DNA of 8,017 nucleotides, taken from NCBI GenBank assembly GCA_946479125.1, contig CAMLET010000129.1, positions 1 through 8,017 of the forward strand, read 5' to 3'. The first letter of the stretch is position 1; every line of letters starts with the position of its first letter. The notes under the pieces were generated by a model that was not told where the DNA came from, did no database searches, and saw nothing but the letters and a program-made list of their open reading frames with translations. Of the stretch, positions 6,896-8,017 are shown one piece after another. The DNA comes from an uncultured Flavobacteriales bacterium (GTDB lineage: Bacteria; Bacteroidota; Bacteroidia; Flavobacteriales; Crocinitomicaceae). The position numbers were made by a program, and so were the translations under genes.

Positions 6896-6966
6896 ACTCA
6901 GGCTTTCTAATTTGAAGCCATTGCAGATGTATTGGTAATTCTATCCACATAAGAGATGTACTAATA

Positions 6967-7001
6967 CAAATGTAGGAAAAACCGAAAGTGAGATTCCAAA
7001 A
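6967..7001 (-). promoter_or_regulatory. Bacteroidota-type promoter for hmgA-hppD
   Basis: On the - strand, TTTTG (7001-6997) and TACATTTG (6974-6967) match the Bacteroidota primary-sigma pattern of a -33 TTG and a -7 TAnnTTTG, separated by 22 bp. It is the only full TAnnTTTG match on this strand in the hmgA upstream gap. Transcription would start near 6960, about 150 nt before the hmgA start codon. Confidence 0.55.
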
Positions 7002-7024
7002 TTGTGAAGAAAAACACGAATTCC

Positions 7025-7057
7025 TTTTGAATTGGGCGGTGAAAACAACTAATTTTG
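7025..7057 (+). promoter_or_regulatory. Bacteroidota-type promoter for the threonine dehydrogenase gene
   Basis: TTTTG at 7025-7029 and TAATTTTG at 7050-7057 form a full -33/-7 pair with a 20-bp spacer, close to the consensus for the phylum. Transcription would start near 7064, leaving a 5' leader of about 16 nt before the ATG at 7080. The site lies back to back with the hmgA promoter, the two -33 elements being about 25 bp apart. Confidence 0.65.
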
Positions 7058-7079
7058 CGCAGACTTTTATTTGATATCT

Positions 7080-8017
7080 ATGAAGAAAATTTTGGTTTTA
7101 GGGTCGTGCGGACAAATTGGTACCGAGCTGGTGCTGGCGTTGCGCTCAAAATTTGGAAATGAGCAAGTTATTGGTGCAGATATCAAATCAAGTTGTCCCG
7201 AAGCCTTAGAAAATGGTCCGTATGTTGTTTTAGATGCGATGGACAGACCTGCGGTTAGAAAAACCATTATTGACGGGAAAATCGATGAAGTTTATTTGTT
7301 AGCTGCTCTACTTTCTGCAACGGCTGAGAAAAATCCAGATTTTGCATGGCGATTGAATATGGAAGGATTGTTCACTATTCTTGATCTTGCTAAGGAAGGA
7401 CATATTAAAAAGATATTCTGGCCATCCAGCATTGCTGTTTTTGGTCCTACAACACCAAGAATCAATACACCGCAGTATACGGTTATGGAGCCAAGTACGG
7501 TTTACGGAATTTCCAAGCAAGCTGGTGAGCGCTGGTGTGAATATTACTTCAATAAATTTGGAGTTGACGTAAGAAGTATTCGTTATCCTGGATTGATCTC
7601 TTATAAAAGTTTACCTGGTGGTGGAACGACTGATTATGCAGTTGATATTTTCTATAAAGCGAAAGCAGGACAAAAGTTTACCAGCTTTTTGAAATCCGAT
7701 TCAGCATTGCCAATGATGTTCATGGATGACGCTATTAGAGCAACCATTGAATTGATGGAGGCTCCGAAAGAAAATGTAAAGATCCGATCAAGCTATAACC
7801 TGTCTGCACTCTCATTTACACCTGAAACATTAGCGCAAGAAATTAAGACTGAAATCCCTGATTTTGAAATAGATTATGAGCCAGATTTCAGGCAAGCAAT
7901 CGCCGATTCCTGGCCGGCAAGTATTGATGATTCTGAGGCAAGATCGCATTGGGGATGGAAAGAACGTTATGATTTGAACAAAATGGTTTGCGTTATGTTG
8001 GAAAATATTAATTTAGC
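7080..8017 (+). CDS. tdh: L-threonine 3-dehydrogenase, NAD-dependent SDR type (3'-truncated by the window)
   Basis: The enzyme oxidises L-threonine with NAD+ to 2-amino-3-oxobutyrate, which a CoA ligase (not in this window) splits to glycine and acetyl-CoA. The frame from ATG 7080 gives 312 residues with no stop; the window ends two bases into codon 313. Known flavobacterial SDR-type enzymes are about 310-320 residues, so only a few residues are missing. A Rossmann fold starts with LVLGSCGQIG (5-14, G8/G11/G14). D34 (GADIK) fits NAD preference. Family motifs are AALLSATAEKNPDFAW (75-90), WPSSIAVFGPTTP (114-126, S116/S117), the catalytic YGISK (Y142, K146), RYPGLISY (168-175), GGTTDYAVDI (181-190), PMMFMDDAIRAT (211-222) and YEPDFRQAIADSWPASIDDS (266-285). 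It belongs to the extended epimerase-like SDR branch, not the zinc-dependent Tdh of E. coli. The ATG follows a strong promoter with a short leader. Confidence 0.95.
   Translation, partial: MKKILVLGSCGQIGTELVLALRSKFGNEQVIGADIKSSCPEALENGPYVVLDAMDRPAVRKTIIDGKIDEVYLLAALLSATAEKNPDFAWRLNMEGLFTILDLAKEGHIKKIFWPSSIAVFGPTTPRINTPQYTVMEPSTVYGISKQAGERWCEYYFNKFGVDVRSIRYPGLISYKSLPGGGTTDYAVDIFYKAKAGQKFTSFLKSDSALPMMFMDDAIRATIELMEAPKENVKIRSSYNLSALSFTPETLAQEIKTEIPDFEIDYEPDFRQAIADSWPASIDDSEARSHWGWKERYDLNKMVCVMLENINL

Larger units (their letters stand above)
6807..6960 (-). promoter_or_regulatory. Structured 5' leader of hmgA (possible attenuator)
   Basis: If the promoter at 6967-7001 is used, the hmgA mRNA has a leader of about 150 nt. 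In the order of transcription it holds: a possible 18-codon ORF (6950 to 6894, MWIELPIHLQWLQIRKPE, stop TGA); a small hairpin GGCTT/AAGCC (6919-6901); a terminator-like hairpin (6895-6869); and a compound hairpin (6868-6840). It ends in an A/T-rich stretch before the hmgA start. The stop codon of the small ORF overlaps the first stem bases of the terminator-like hairpin, an arrangement typical of translation-coupled attenuators. No known riboswitch was recognised. The ORF is short enough to occur by chance and has no Shine-Dalgarno site. Confidence 0.35.

Noticed and set aside
7067..7520. Short - strand open frames opposite the start of tdh
   Set aside because: They overlap the clearly coding tdh frame with its full set of family motifs, and have no recognisable content.
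1..8017. CRISPR array, tRNA or rRNA genes, insertion sequence or phage genes
   Set aside because: No regularly spaced repeats, cloverleaf-like sequences, transposase motifs or terminal inverted repeats with target duplications were seen.

Overview
The window looks like a chromosomal piece of a Bacteroidota genome, most likely class Flavobacteriia or a close relative. Four things point there: a large secreted protein ending in a type IX secretion (T9SS) type A sorting domain, promoter-like sequences of the Bacteroidota type (TTG, about 20 bp, TAnnTTTG), A/T-rich leaders without clear Shine-Dalgarno sites, and a short-chain-dehydrogenase-type threonine dehydrogenase close to the one known from flavobacteria. 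The genus assignment is open.

Left part (1-4383, + strand): the window opens inside, or just upstream of, a small conserved-looking protein of unknown function (to 431). A 245-bp A/T-rich gap follows, holding a perfect 20-bp palindrome. Next is a 1090-residue secreted, cysteine-rich, multi-domain adhesin-like protein with a T9SS sorting domain (677-3949). Only 23 bp later comes a 117-residue exported protein (3973-4326). A strong bidirectional terminator (4349-4383) closes this unit and also serves the convergent operon.

Middle part (4402-7001, - strand): a two-gene tyrosine/phenylalanine catabolic operon, transcribed hmgA then hppD. HppD turns 4-hydroxyphenylpyruvate into homogentisate, and HmgA opens the homogentisate ring to maleylacetoacetate. 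The isomerase and fumarylacetoacetase needed to finish the pathway are not in this window. The 86-bp gap between the two genes holds a GC-rich REP-like inverted repeat. A promoter-like site for the operon lies about 160 bp upstream of hmgA. The resulting leader contains a possible 18-codon leader peptide whose stop codon overlaps a terminator-like hairpin, followed by a second compound hairpin. This leader is the most interesting candidate regulatory structure here, but it remains speculative.

Right part (7027-8017, + strand): a divergent gene for an NAD-dependent L-threonine 3-dehydrogenase (SDR type), preceded by a good Bacteroidota promoter and running off the window near its expected end. 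The hmgA and tdh promoters sit back to back, so the region joins tyrosine and threonine breakdown. I found no mobile element, CRISPR array, rRNA or tRNA, and no clearly new defence or biosynthetic system.
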